DNA of 64,000 nt, from the NCBI RefSeq assembly GCF_000566685.1, contig NZ_AZQN01000003.1, positions 372,001-436,000 on the forward strand, given 5' to 3'. Positions 18,038 through 26,770 of the stretch are shown here, piece after piece. The translations under genes were made by a program, and so were the position numbers. How positions within the stretch are numbered: the first letter of the stretch is position 1; each line of letters opens with the position of its first letter. The notes under the pieces were generated by a model. It was not told where the DNA came from. It worked only from the letters and a program-made list of their open reading frames with translations, and did no database searches. Source of the DNA: Dyadobacter tibetensis Y620-1 (lineage in GTDB: Bacteria > Bacteroidota > Bacteroidia > Cytophagales > Spirosomataceae).

Positions 18038-18481
18038 GTGGATACGTTAAGCTACAAAACCATCTCGGCGAACAAAAACACAGTAAACAAGGAGTGGATC
18101 GTTGTCGATGCCAAGGATGCAGTTTTAGGTCGTTTGGCCAGTGAAATTGCAAAGATGATCAGAGGCAAGCACAAGACCAATTATACTCCTCATGTTGATT
18201 GTGGTGATAACGTGATCGTTATCAACGCCGATAAAGTAAAGTTGACAGGTAAGAAGATGTCGGACAAAGTTTATGTTCGTCACACTGGTTACCCAGGAGG
18301 TCAACGTTTTCAGACTCCTCGCGAGTTACTCGAAAAACACCCAGAGCGTGTGATCGAGAAAGCCGTAAAAGGCATGCTACCTAAGAATCGTTTAGGTCGC
18401 CGTTTGTTCACCAATCTGTTTGTTTATGCTGCCGGTGAGCACCCACATAGTGCTCAGCAGCCCAAAGAAATCCAGTTGTAA
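18038..18481 (+). CDS. rplM: 50S ribosomal protein L13
   Basis: Large-subunit protein that binds early to 23S rRNA during assembly. I place the start at GTG 18038, giving [16 protein letters not shown] and 147 residues; the in-frame TTG at 18029 would add MLI, which homologues lack. Family marks include [19 protein letters not shown], the GD near [12 protein letters not shown], and [14 protein letters not shown]. It is three bases from rpsI, the universal L13-S9 pairing, behind a strong promoter. Confidence 0.97.
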   Translation: MDTLSYKTISANKNTVNKEWIVVDAKDAVLGRLASEIAKMIRGKHKTNYTPHVDCGDNVIVINADKVKLTGKKMSDKVYVRHTGYPGGQRFQTPRELLEKHPERVIEKAVKGMLPKNRLGRRLFTNLFVYAAGEHPHSAQQPKEIQL

Positions 18482-18484
18482 TTC

Positions 18485-18871
18485 ATGGAAGTTATCAACA
18501 CAATAGGTAGAAGAAAAACTGCCGTAGCGCGTATTTACCTAACGCCAGGCAAAGGAGAGATCAAGGTGAACGGCCGTGATTTCAAGGAGTATTTTCCATT
18601 TGAAGTACACCAAATTGTGCTTCAGCAGCCATTCGTTACTTTGGAAGAAGGCAATGGTTACGATGTCAAAGTTAACGTAAGAGGTGGTGGTGTTACAGGA
18701 CAAGCTGAGGCTATCCGTATGGCCGTATCTCGTGCTTTGGTAGAGTATAATGGAGAATTCCGTCCAGCGTTGAAGAAAGAAGGATTCCTTACTCGTGACC
18801 CACGTATGGTTGAGCGTAAGAAATACGGTCGTCGGAAAGCACGTCGTAGATTCCAGTTCTCGAAACGTTAA
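18485..18871 (+). CDS. rpsI: 30S ribosomal protein S9
   Basis: Small-subunit protein whose C-terminal tail contacts the P-site tRNA. The 128-residue product opens with NTIGRRKTAVARIYL, contains RGGGVTGQAEAIRMAVSRAL, and ends in the basic tail RRKARRRFQFSKR with the terminal KR required by the family. It is cotranscribed with rplM, three bases upstream. The 143-base stretch after it, before rpsB, has G/C-rich short repeats (GGGC, GCCC near 18891-18906) that might be a leader structure for rpsB. Confidence 0.97.
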   Translation: MEVINTIGRRKTAVARIYLTPGKGEIKVNGRDFKEYFPFEVHQIVLQQPFVTLEEGNGYDVKVNVRGGGVTGQAEAIRMAVSRALVEYNGEFRPALKKEGFLTRDPRMVERKKYGRRKARRRFQFSKR

Positions 18872-19014
18872 TATTTCGGTACATGGGTTTCGGGCTTTGG
18901 CGCCCTTTGGTCAGCTGATACGAAACGCATGCTGAATAGTCCAGACAGTACTTATCGTGCCCGATGTGCTGTGCTGCGTATTCAAATTATTAATATTTTA
19001 AATCAAACTAGGCA

Positions 19015-19827
19015 ATGGCACAGTTAGAATATAAGGATTTATTGGATGCAGGTGTGCATTTTGGACACCTTACCCGCAAGTGGGATCCACGTATGGCTCC
19101 GTACATTTTTATGGAGAAGAACGGGATCCACATCATTGACCTGAACAAAACCTTGAGCTGCCTTTCAGAAGTGGAAGCAGCCATCAAGCAGATTGTTCGT
19201 TCAGGACGTAAGATCATGTTTGTAGCTACCAAAAAACAGGCTCAAGAAATCGTTTCGGAAGAAGCAAAAAGGTTGAAAATGCCTTATGTTACCGATCGTT
19301 GGTTGGGTGGGATGCTTACAAACTTTGGTACGATTCGCAAGTCTTTGAAGAAAATGCAGACACTTGAGAAGATGCTAAAAGACGATACCACGGTTAGCAA
19401 TATTGCGAAGAGAGAACGCCTGATGCTTACACGTGAAAAGGACAAATTGGAGCGAGTTCTAGGTGGTGTAGCGGACCTAACACGCCTTCCAGCTGCTCTT
19501 TTCATCGTTGATGTAAAACGCGAGCACATTGCCGTTTCAGAGGCCAAGCGGTTGAACATCCCCATTTTTGCTATCTGCGATACCAACTCTAACCCTGAAT
19601 TGGTAGACTTCCCCATCCCGAGTAACGATGATGCTTACAAAGCAATATCGTTAATTACTCTGGCAGTTGGTAAGGCTATCGAAGAAGGACTTATGGAGCG
19701 CAAGCAAGATAAGGACGATCAGCGCCTAGCCGAAGAAGAAGAGGCTAAAAGACAAGCCGACAAGGCACAAGCCGAAGCAGCAGCTCCAGCAGCAGCCGCT
19801 AAGGTTGCCGAAGGCGACGCAGAATAA
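19015..19827 (+). CDS. rpsB: 30S ribosomal protein S2
   Basis: Small-subunit protein that joins late in assembly and helps recruit S1. The core (about 1-225) shows LLDAGVHFGHLTRKWDPRM, IDLNKTLSCL, FVATKKQAQ, YVTDRWLGGMLTNF and AICDTNSNPELVDFPIPSND. A charged then alanine-rich tail (about 235-270) is longer than the E. coli protein's. A terminator separates it from tsf, although rpsB and tsf form one operon in many bacteria, so read-through or a separate tsf promoter is implied. Confidence 0.98.
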   Translation: MAQLEYKDLLDAGVHFGHLTRKWDPRMAPYIFMEKNGIHIIDLNKTLSCLSEVEAAIKQIVRSGRKIMFVATKKQAQEIVSEEAKRLKMPYVTDRWLGGMLTNFGTIRKSLKKMQTLEKMLKDDTTVSNIAKRERLMLTREKDKLERVLGGVADLTRLPAALFIVDVKREHIAVSEAKRLNIPIFAICDTNSNPELVDFPIPSNDDAYKAISLITLAVGKAIEEGLMERKQDKDDQRLAEEEEAKRQADKAQAEAAAPAAAAKVAEGDAE

Positions 19828-19879
19828 TCAGGGCGATAAGGAGAGGCTTATAATCCTTTCTGTCTGAATATAGATCATG

Positions 19880-19915
19880 TAGCCCATAGCCTCAATGCTA
19901 TGGGCTATTATTTTT
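19880..19915 (+). terminator. Terminator between rpsB and tsf
   Basis: Perfect 11-bp stem TAGCCCATAGC / GCTATGGGCTA with a six-base loop CTCAAT and a T tract TTATTTTT. It lies 52 bases after the rpsB stop. Confidence 0.88.
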
Positions 19916-20015
19916 AGAATATAATTTTTTGATAAAATTGATATTCCCGTAACACCCTTTTGAAGCTAGGGGTTGTTACAGTTCGTTATTACAAAGAATA
20001 AACATAAATAAGACC

Positions 20016-20852
20016 ATGGCAATTACTGCACAAGATGTAAACAAGCTGCGCCAGATGACCGGTGCTGGTATGATGGATTGTAAGAAGGCTCTTCAAGAAG
20101 CTGAAGGTGACTTCGATAAAGCGGTGGATATTCTACGTAAGCAAGGCCAGAAAGTGGCTGCCAAGCGTGCGGACAACGCCGTTTCTGAAGGAACCGTTTT
20201 GGTTAACATCAGTGAAGATGGATCTACTGGTAAATTGATGGCATTGGCCTGCGAAACAGAACCAGTTTCTAATGTGGAAGACTTCAAAAATCTTGCACAA
20301 AGCATTTTGGATGTCGCCGTTTCCTCTGGTGCAGATAGCAAAGAGGCGTTAATGGCAACTCCTTTGGCAGATGGTCGTCCTGTTTCTGAACATATTATCG
20401 ACCTTACTGGTAAGTTAGGTGAGAAGCTAGAGATTATTTCTTTCGAATCTGTTCAGGCTGATAAAGTAGTTCCTTATATCCACTCAAATGGAAAATTGGG
20501 TGTATTGGTAGCGTTCGATGGCGTAAACGGTGTTGACGTTGCAGAATTAGGAAAAGATGTGGCCATGCAAATTGCAGCCATGAAGCCTATCGCCTTGGAT
20601 AAGGACGAAGTCGATTCAGCTACTGTTGAGCGTGAAATAGAAGTGGGTAAGGACCAGGCAAGAGCTGAAGGTAAGCCTGAAGCCATGCTTGAGCGCATCG
20701 CCCAAGGTAAGCTGCAGAAATTCTACAAGGACAATACTTTGTTGAATCAGGAGTTTGTAAAAGATTCTTCCTTGACTATCCGCCAGTTATTGGAAAAAAC
20801 GGCCAAAGGCCTTACTGTAAAATCCTTTAAGCGGGTAGCGATAGGTGCCTAA
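20016..20852 (+). CDS. tsf: Elongation factor Ts
   Basis: Guanine nucleotide exchange factor for EF-Tu. The 278-residue product has the N-terminal UBA-like domain with KLRQMTGAGMMDCKKALQEA, then two core domains (about 55-275); LACETEPVSN, MQIAAMKPIALDKDEV and EGKPEAMLERIAQGKLQKFYK are the standard motifs. It lacks obvious deletions. A perfect terminator stands before it and another follows, so it is probably transcribed alone as well as by read-through. Confidence 0.98.
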   Translation: MAITAQDVNKLRQMTGAGMMDCKKALQEAEGDFDKAVDILRKQGQKVAAKRADNAVSEGTVLVNISEDGSTGKLMALACETEPVSNVEDFKNLAQSILDVAVSSGADSKEALMATPLADGRPVSEHIIDLTGKLGEKLEIISFESVQADKVVPYIHSNGKLGVLVAFDGVNGVDVAELGKDVAMQIAAMKPIALDKDEVDSATVEREIEVGKDQARAEGKPEAMLERIAQGKLQKFYKDNTLLNQEFVKDSSLTIRQLLEKTAKGLTVKSFKRVAIGA

Positions 20853-20878
20853 GTAGGTATTTTATCGTAATATTTCGA

Positions 20879-20920
20879 AACAACGCCTGGTATAGTCTTG
20901 TATACTGGGCGTTGTTTTTT
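20879..20920 (+). terminator. Terminator of tsf
   Basis: Long imperfect hairpin, outer arms AACAACGCC and GGCGTTGTT, inner arms GTATA/TATAC, followed by a T run. It begins 26 bases after the tsf stop. Confidence 0.85.
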
Positions 20921-20990
20921 AATATTTACATGATATTTATCAGTTTGTGAAAAATTTGATACTTTTACGTAGCTTGAATACCGCACACTT

Positions 20991-21620
20991 ATGATTAAAG
21001 CTTCAAAGTCCAACGCCCTGAATAATCATTCTGACGAGGAATTGGTTAGTATGTTTGTAGATTCTCAACAGAATAAGTACTTTGAGGTGCTCTATGAACG
21101 CTATTCCGATAAGGTTTATCAAAAATGTCTTTCCTTTGTTAAAGATCCTGCCAAAGCAGAAGATTTAACACATGATATTTTTTTAAAGCTTATTTTTAAG
21201 CTGGGGACTTTCAAGCAAGATGCCAAGTTCTCCACTTGGCTGTATAGTATCACCTATAACCAGTGTATGGATCAGCTTCGTACCTATAAGAAAAGGGGCG
21301 AGGTAACCAGCGATGACCCCATTGAGGTGCCCGACGATGTAGATTTGGACACGATTTTTGACGGGGAGGACGTTCAGGTAAAAAATTTAAAATTGGCCAT
21401 GAGCCATCTTACCGTCGACGAAAAGGGTATATTGTTTATGAAATACATGGACGATATGAGCATCAAAGACATTGCTACGGTTTTCGATATTACCGAAAGT
21501 GCGGTTAAAATGAGGCTCTTACGGTCTAGAGAGAAGTTACGAAAGAAATACCTGGAGACCATTGTTTTCCTGGGCATTCTTGCTTTAAAGCTAATTGAAA
21601 TTATCCGTGTCATCGTTTAA
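20991..21620 (+). CDS. RNA polymerase sigma factor, ECF/sigma-70 family
   Basis: A 209-residue two-domain sigma factor. Region 2 (about 25-95) shows YERYSDKVYQKCLSFVKDPAKAEDLTHDIFLK and FSTWLYSITYNQCMDQLR; region 4 (about 125-185) shows HLTVDEKGILFMKYMDDMS and the helix-turn-helix ITESAVKMRLLRSREKLRKKY. A hydrophobic C-terminal tail, IVFLGILALKLIEIIRVIV, is an unusual extra and may contact the membrane. A weak promoter-like pair TTTA-N20-TACTTTTA lies just upstream (20936, 20960). No standard anti-sigma gene follows; the next small gene and MscS-like channel gene are its likely operon partners. Confidence 0.9.
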   Translation: MIKASKSNALNNHSDEELVSMFVDSQQNKYFEVLYERYSDKVYQKCLSFVKDPAKAEDLTHDIFLKLIFKLGTFKQDAKFSTWLYSITYNQCMDQLRTYKKRGEVTSDDPIEVPDDVDLDTIFDGEDVQVKNLKLAMSHLTVDEKGILFMKYMDDMSIKDIATVFDITESAVKMRLLRSREKLRKKYLETIVFLGILALKLIEIIRVIV

Positions 21621-21631
21621 CCCGAATCGTT

Positions 21632-21841
21632 ATGCCAAATGGTAATGATATTTTTAAAGAGATTGCTCCCGATGCTAAGGTTCCGGAATACCTTAAAAAT
21701 GCACTGGTGAGTGAGGTCAATGCGATCCGAGATGCTATGCAAATTCTCAATCATTTTACTGAAAACTACCTTAATACCTTTGTGGCTGTGCTTTCTCCCG
21801 ATGATACAGATGATTCGGAAAGCCGTCAGGAGAACCCATGA
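21632..21841 (+). CDS. Small protein of unknown function after the sigma factor gene
   Basis: A 69-residue acidic protein starting 11 bases after the sigma factor stop. It is predicted mostly helical (about residues 18-53, EYLKNALVSEVNAIRDAMQI and following) with a disordered acidic tail DDTDDSESRQENP. No motif is recognised, and there is no signal peptide or membrane segment. Position and ordinary composition support a real gene; it could be a regulator of the sigma factor or of the channel that follows, which is inference only. Confidence 0.6.
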   Translation: MPNGNDIFKEIAPDAKVPEYLKNALVSEVNAIRDAMQILNHFTENYLNTFVAVLSPDDTDDSESRQENP

Positions 21842-21918
21842 GTTGCAAAGCCAGGACCATAACACTATACTTATCTTACCCATAGAAACAATAATTGCAC
21901 TATAACGCTTATTAGATT

Positions 21919-22749
21919 ATGAATAATTTTCCGAACATTACTGAGATCTTACTCAACACTTTTCACACCCTGATCAATCAATTTGTAGAGTTTGTCCCTC
22001 GGGTGATTGGCTGTCTGGTAATATTGGTGGTCGGTTATCTAGTGGCCCGAGGAGTTCGGATCCTAATTTCCCAGGTGCTGAGCAGAGTAGGGCTCGATCG
22101 AATCGGAGACAGGCTCAATGAAATTGACATCATCAAGAAACTTAAAACAGAGATCAAGTTAAGTGATGTCGTAGCGACCATATTCTACTATTACATATTA
22201 CTGATTTTTCTGACCTTTGCGGCAGATACCCTCGGGGTGGATACTATTACCAATATGGTACTTTCGTTGGTAAGTTTTATCCCCAAACTAATAGCCGGAG
22301 CTATTATGCTTCAAGTTGGAATCATGCTATCCGATGCGTTGAAAACGGGAGTTATCTCTATCTGTAAATCATTCAACATCTCCGCAGCCAAGCTAATTGG
22401 TAATATCGTCTTTGTATTTTTCTTAATCATTACGTTTATCACGGCATTGGGGCAGGTAGGCATTGAAACTGCACTGCTCGAGTCTAGTTTCACCATCATC
22501 TTCGGTGGGGCTATTGCAGCATTTGGCTTGGGCTATGGAATCGCTTCCCGCGATGTGCTGGCCAATATCATTTCTTCTTTCTACAGCCGTAAAAATCACC
22601 ATATTGGTCAGGTAATTAAAATAGGCGACGTAAAAGGTGTAATCTCTAAGATTGATTCAACTTCCGTTACAGTCGTCAGTGAACACGCCACCACGATCGT
22701 TCCCCTGCAAATGTTCCAGTCACACCAGGTGGAAGTCTTTAATTCATAG
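21919..22749 (+). CDS. MscS-like mechanosensitive channel family membrane protein
   Basis: A 276-residue inner membrane protein. The first half has conserved TM-helix repeats of the CmpX type (LVEFVPRVIGCLVILVVGYL variant at about 20-45, then helices near 75-130 and 155-175). The pore-lining helix region contains FTIIFGGAIAAFGLGYGIAS with the glycine/alanine pattern of MscS TM3, followed by the start of the beta domain (IGQVIKIGDVKGVISKID, TTIVPLQMF). It lacks the full MscS C-terminal domain. Osmotic protection is the inferred role; mscL lies two genes downstream. Confidence 0.82.
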   Translation: MNNFPNITEILLNTFHTLINQFVEFVPRVIGCLVILVVGYLVARGVRILISQVLSRVGLDRIGDRLNEIDIIKKLKTEIKLSDVVATIFYYYILLIFLTFAADTLGVDTITNMVLSLVSFIPKLIAGAIMLQVGIMLSDALKTGVISICKSFNISAAKLIGNIVFVFFLIITFITALGQVGIETALLESSFTIIFGGAIAAFGLGYGIASRDVLANIISSFYSRKNHHIGQVIKIGDVKGVISKIDSTSVTVVSEHATTIVPLQMFQSHQVEVFNS

Positions 22750-22773
22750 TTTATTTTATTTTTTTTCTCACTT

Positions 22774-23718
22774 ATGCACATTTCTTTAAAAAAAATCTGC
22801 CTGCTAAGTCTATGCGGTATGGGCTTGGCCATACAGGTTCAAGCACAAAAGGTAGAGCTCGACAACGAGCTAAGTAAGTCCAAGCTTAGCGTTACAAATG
22901 ACACTACCGCAAGAAAAATTGAATTTGGGGCTAACCTCAATCAAGGCTCCTTTAGTACCAATTGGACTGGTGGTGGTGTAAATTCTGTAGCTTTGGGCTT
23001 GTTTTTCAATGCACTTAGTCTAAACAAAAAAGGTGTACATTCCTGGCGTAACGACTTCCAGTCTCAGTACGGTATCGTAAAGAATAAGGGGCAGGAAAGC
23101 CGAAAGAATATTGACAAAATCTATTTTGACAGCAAATACAATCGGGAGTTATCTGAGCATTGGAGCTTGTTTGGTAATTTTAACTTTCTATCCCAGTTCG
23201 GCAAAGGTTTTGAATACGTATCAGAAGATGGAGCACCCGAATATCGCAAACATGTTTCCGGGCTTTTTTCGCCAGCTTATCTTACTGAGGCTATTGGTAT
23301 AGAATATAAGCCTGTCCCTTACTTTTTTGTAGATTTCGCTCCGGCGGCTCTCCGTCAGACCATTGTGATAGACAAGAATATTCAGGAGTCGGTACCTACC
23401 AATTACGGGGTTCCTTTCAATAAGAAAATCAGGAATGAGGTAGGTATCATTCAGCTGGTGGCCAATTTTGACAAGGATATAGCTAAGGATGTCAACCTGA
23501 AATTTAGATACCTCGTTTATACCTCCTATAATAAAAACATATTGACGGATAAGAAGGAGTTTAACGGGGATCACCGCTTCGATGCCTCCATAAATGCCAA
23601 GATCGCCAAATATTTTAATGTGAATCTCAGTGCTATCCTGGTTTACGATAAGGATCAGCATGCTAATGTTCAGTTCGCTCAGGGTTTAGGGGTTGGTTTC
23701 CTTTATCAAATTAAATAA
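22774..23718 (+). CDS. DUF3078 family outer-envelope protein
   Basis: A 314-residue exported protein with a signal peptide (KKICLLSLCGMGLAIQVQA, cleaved before QKVEL). The mature part reads as a run of amphipathic strands with NQGSFSTNWTGGGVNSVALG, the conserved W-GGG block of DUF3078, a family nearly confined to Bacteroidota. Ending in a strand with a C-terminal LYQIK suggests an outer membrane beta-barrel. Function unknown. It follows the MscS-like gene by 24 bases and precedes mscL by 27, so the three may form one envelope-stress unit. Confidence 0.8.
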   Translation: MHISLKKICLLSLCGMGLAIQVQAQKVELDNELSKSKLSVTNDTTARKIEFGANLNQGSFSTNWTGGGVNSVALGLFFNALSLNKKGVHSWRNDFQSQYGIVKNKGQESRKNIDKIYFDSKYNRELSEHWSLFGNFNFLSQFGKGFEYVSEDGAPEYRKHVSGLFSPAYLTEAIGIEYKPVPYFFVDFAPAALRQTIVIDKNIQESVPTNYGVPFNKKIRNEVGIIQLVANFDKDIAKDVNLKFRYLVYTSYNKNILTDKKEFNGDHRFDASINAKIAKYFNVNLSAILVYDKDQHANVQFAQGLGVGFLYQIK

Positions 23719-23745
23719 TATAGTTCATTTAAACAGCACACAATC

Positions 23746-24072
23746 ATGTTACAAGAGTTTAAAACCTTTATAGCCAAGGGAAATGTATTAGATCTGGCCG
23801 TAGGTGTCATCATCGGAGCAGCTTTCGGCAAAATAACAACCTCTCTGGTAGAAGATATTCTTAACCCAATAATTGGCCTTGTGATCGGAGGCACGGACCT
23901 ATCTCAGCTGAAATATGTTTTGAAAGAGGCAGTGGGAGAAACACCTGAAGTGGCCATAATGTATGGTAATTTTATTCAATCCGTTATCCAGTTCTTGCTC
24001 ATTGCATGGGTTATTTTCCTGATTGTGAAAGGAGCCAACAGAATGCGACTTACCGAAGAAAAGAAGGAATAA
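23746..24072 (+). CDS. mscL: Large-conductance mechanosensitive channel
   Basis: Pore protein that opens under extreme membrane tension to release solutes. The 108-residue product has the N-terminal amphipathic helix and TM1, [20 protein letters not shown], with the MscL signature, and TM2, [20 protein letters not shown]. The periplasmic loop is short, and the cytoplasmic helix is reduced to [11 protein letters not shown], so the protein is about 25 residues shorter than E. coli MscL. It ends the group that begins with the sigma factor gene. Confidence 0.95.
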   Translation: MLQEFKTFIAKGNVLDLAVGVIIGAAFGKITTSLVEDILNPIIGLVIGGTDLSQLKYVLKEAVGETPEVAIMYGNFIQSVIQFLLIAWVIFLIVKGANRMRLTEEKKE

Positions 24073-24088
24073 TAAGCCTTAACACAGC

Positions 24089-24120
24089 AAAAAAGGGACG
24101 TGATATCATGTCCCTTTTTT
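24089..24120 (+). terminator. Terminator of mscL
   Basis: Perfect 11-bp stem AAAAAAGGGAC / GTCCCTTTTTT with a 10-base loop, 17 bases after the mscL stop. The right arm supplies the T tract. It separates the channel group from the murD cluster. Confidence 0.85.
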
Positions 24121-24216
24121 GTGTTGCTTTATTTTTAAAGCCTCCTTCTACAACTTCCCTTAAAAAATTCTACCTTCGTGTCTTTCACGACCCATAACAA
24201 CCATCAATAGCAAAAA

Positions 24217-25578
24217 GTGACCAGAAAAGTAGTGATATTAGGAGGAGGTGAGAGTGGCGTAGGAGCCGCAATTCTAGCCAGAAAGCAAGGTTATCAGGTC
24301 TTCTTGTCCGATAGTCAGTCCATCTTGATGCATTATCAGCAGGTACTGAAGGACTACCAAATAGTTTATGAAGAAAAGGGTCATACCGAGGAGAAGATAC
24401 TAACAGCCGAGCTCATTATCAAGAGTCCGGGCATACCTGAGAAATCGTCACTAATCCAACGTATCCGGGAGCGAGCGATCCCTGTAGTTTCCGAAATTGA
24501 ATTTGCCAGCTGGTACACTTCCGCAAAAATTATTGCCATTACTGGCAGCAACGGCAAAACGACTACTTCCATGCTTACCTATCATCTGCTGAAGGAGTCA
24601 GGGTTGTCGGTTGGATTAGCAGGAAATGTCGGCGACAGCTTTGCCTGGCAGGTAGCTGAAAAATCCTTCGATTATTACGTGTTAGAAATTAGTAGTTTTC
24701 AGCTGGACGATATTGACCGATTTAAACCTAATATTTCAGTAATACTGAACATTACGCCGGATCATTTAGATCGATACGACTACGATTTCCAGAAATATGT
24801 GAATTCCAAATTCCTCATTACGAAAAACCAGACTGAGGAAGACGCCTTCATCTATTTTGCTGATAGTATGGTGCTCCTCACGGAGTTCGCCAAGCGAAAG
24901 CTACCTGTCCGAGCTATTCCAGTTTCCTTGGCTTCTCAGCCTCCCATAGGAGGGTATCTGGCTGATGATATATTGGTGAGTCAGCTACCGGAGGGAGAAT
25001 TTATAGAACCTTTTCCCAACTTACCGATCCAAGGGCCACATAATGCAGTGAATGCTCTGATAGCTATTACCATAGCACAACTTTTAGGAGTCGAATCTCA
25101 AAGGATACGCAGTAGTCTGGCCACATTTGTGAATGCGCCTCACCGGCTGGAGCCCGTTGGTAATATTCAAGGTGTTTCATTCGTCAATGATTCCAAAGCC
25201 ACGAATGTAGACTCCGTTTACTATGCTTTAGGAAGTTATACGCAGCCCATCATACTCATTGCAGGGGGAGTAGACAAAGGCAACGACTATAGCCAGATCG
25301 AAGACTTGGTAAGACAAAAGGTAAAGGGTTTGATAATTCTTACCCCTGATTCGCAAAAACTAGAGACCTATTTTGAGGGAATCGTACCCCAGATATTCGT
25401 TACTCAAAAAGTGGAGGAGGCCGTGCAAACGGCAGCGAAATGGGCAGAGTCTGGAGATGTGGTACTACTGTCTCCAGCTTGTGCCAGCTTCGACTTATTT
25501 AAAAATTATCAGGACCGGGGCGAAAAGTTTAAACAAGCAGTAAAGGAATATGCCCATGAAATGGGCGTTAGCTTATAA
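24217..25578 (+). CDS. murD: UDP-N-acetylmuramoylalanine--D-glutamate ligase
   Basis: Cytoplasmic ligase adding D-glutamate to UDP-MurNAc-L-Ala. It has 453 residues from a GTG start, preceded by an A-rich stretch. The N-terminal Rossmann domain opens with VVILGGGESGVGAAILA; the ATP-binding loop is ITGSNGKTTTSML; NITPDHLDRYD and VNDSKATNVDSVYYAL are central and C-terminal Mur ligase motifs; SPACASFDLFKNYQDRGEKF closes the domain. It is first gene of the division cluster here; mraY and murE/F, which usually precede it, are absent from the window. Confidence 0.97.
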   Translation: MTRKVVILGGGESGVGAAILARKQGYQVFLSDSQSILMHYQQVLKDYQIVYEEKGHTEEKILTAELIIKSPGIPEKSSLIQRIRERAIPVVSEIEFASWYTSAKIIAITGSNGKTTTSMLTYHLLKESGLSVGLAGNVGDSFAWQVAEKSFDYYVLEISSFQLDDIDRFKPNISVILNITPDHLDRYDYDFQKYVNSKFLITKNQTEEDAFIYFADSMVLLTEFAKRKLPVRAIPVSLASQPPIGGYLADDILVSQLPEGEFIEPFPNLPIQGPHNAVNALIAITIAQLLGVESQRIRSSLATFVNAPHRLEPVGNIQGVSFVNDSKATNVDSVYYALGSYTQPIILIAGGVDKGNDYSQIEDLVRQKVKGLIILTPDSQKLETYFEGIVPQIFVTQKVEEAVQTAAKWAESGDVVLLSPACASFDLFKNYQDRGEKFKQAVKEYAHEMGVSL

Positions 25579-25595
25579 TACATATACTAGAATCG

Positions 25596-26759
25596 ATGGT
25601 TGCCATGGAGGCTTTGTTAAGAATAAAGGATTATACACAAAACTGGTTTGCACGTAACCTGAAGGGGGATCGATGGATTTGGTTTATCTGTATCATCATG
25701 CTTTTATGGAGTATTGTTGTAGTATACAGTGCCAGTGTAAAAGATGCCTATAGTCACAAACAGGGAGATACAGAATATTACCTTCTGAAGCACTCTTTTT
25801 TATGTTTGCTTTCTTTAGTAATCATGTATGTTGTTCATAAAATCCCATATATCCGATTTGTCTATGTGACACGTTTGGCAGTTTGGAGTTCTATCTGTCT
25901 GCTTATTTTTACAATGTTTTTTGGGACCTCTGTCAATGAGGCTTCCCGATGGATTGAAATACCCATTATAGGCCAACGCTTTCAACCATCAGAATGGGCC
26001 AAAGTCGCCCTGATTGCGCATTTATCTCTGATATTGGCTCGCCATATCAAGGGGGGCTGGAATACACGGGAATTATTTATGGAGCCTTTGGCCCTGGTTG
26101 GCGTGGTATGTGGCCTTATTTTCACCAGCAATGTTTCTACCGCCCTAATGCTGGCCGGCATTTGCTTTCTGCTGATGTTTGTGGGTAAGGTCCCGCTTCA
26201 TTACCTGGCCCTGACAGCAGTGGGGGTCTTGTTCTTTGCTACTGTGGCAATCCTGCTCAATTCAACCCAGCGCTCGGGTACGGCTCAGAATCGTATTGCG
26301 TCATTTCTGGACAAAGATGTTGTGGTATATCAATCACAGCAATCCTATATGGCTATGGCCCGGGGGGGATTGTATGGTGAAGGGGTAGCCAAAAGCCGGC
26401 AAAGACGCTTCCTTCCCGAACCTCAGAAGGACTTTATTTTTGCCGTGACTGTCGAGGAATATGGGACCATTGGCGGATTAGTTCTCATCTGTTTTTACCT
26501 GATTATCCTTTTCAGGGGACTGAAAGCCATAGAACTCACCAAGAGACCCTTTGGAGGGTTACTTTCGGCAGGTCTTACCTTCACAGTAGTTTCACAGGCA
26601 TTATCGGCCATGGCTGTAACCGTTGGATTGGTGCCCGTCACAGGTCAGACCCTCCCATTCTTTAGCCAGGGAGGAACCTCCTTATTGTTTACGGGCATTG
26701 CTATGGGAATGATCCTCAGTGTCAGCAGGGGAGAGAATGCAGAAGAACAACGAATTTAA
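25596..26759 (+). CDS. ftsW: Septal peptidoglycan polymerase FtsW
   Basis: SEDS-family glycosyltransferase that polymerises lipid II at the division site with a partner class B PBP. It has 387 residues and ten hydrophobic segments. Family marks are VYSASVKDA after TM1, ASRWIEIPIIGQRFQPSEWAK with the conserved QPSE, and VTGQTLPFFSQGGTS near the C-terminus. FtsW rather than RodA is favoured by its place between murD and murG. An alternative ATG at 25605 is possible. Confidence 0.96.
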   Translation: MVAMEALLRIKDYTQNWFARNLKGDRWIWFICIIMLLWSIVVVYSASVKDAYSHKQGDTEYYLLKHSFLCLLSLVIMYVVHKIPYIRFVYVTRLAVWSSICLLIFTMFFGTSVNEASRWIEIPIIGQRFQPSEWAKVALIAHLSLILARHIKGGWNTRELFMEPLALVGVVCGLIFTSNVSTALMLAGICFLLMFVGKVPLHYLALTAVGVLFFATVAILLNSTQRSGTAQNRIASFLDKDVVVYQSQQSYMAMARGGLYGEGVAKSRQRRFLPEPQKDFIFAVTVEEYGTIGGLVLICFYLIILFRGLKAIELTKRPFGGLLSAGLTFTVVSQALSAMAVTVGLVPVTGQTLPFFSQGGTSLLFTGIAMGMILSVSRGENAEEQRI

Positions 26760-26770
26760 TATTTTTGAGT

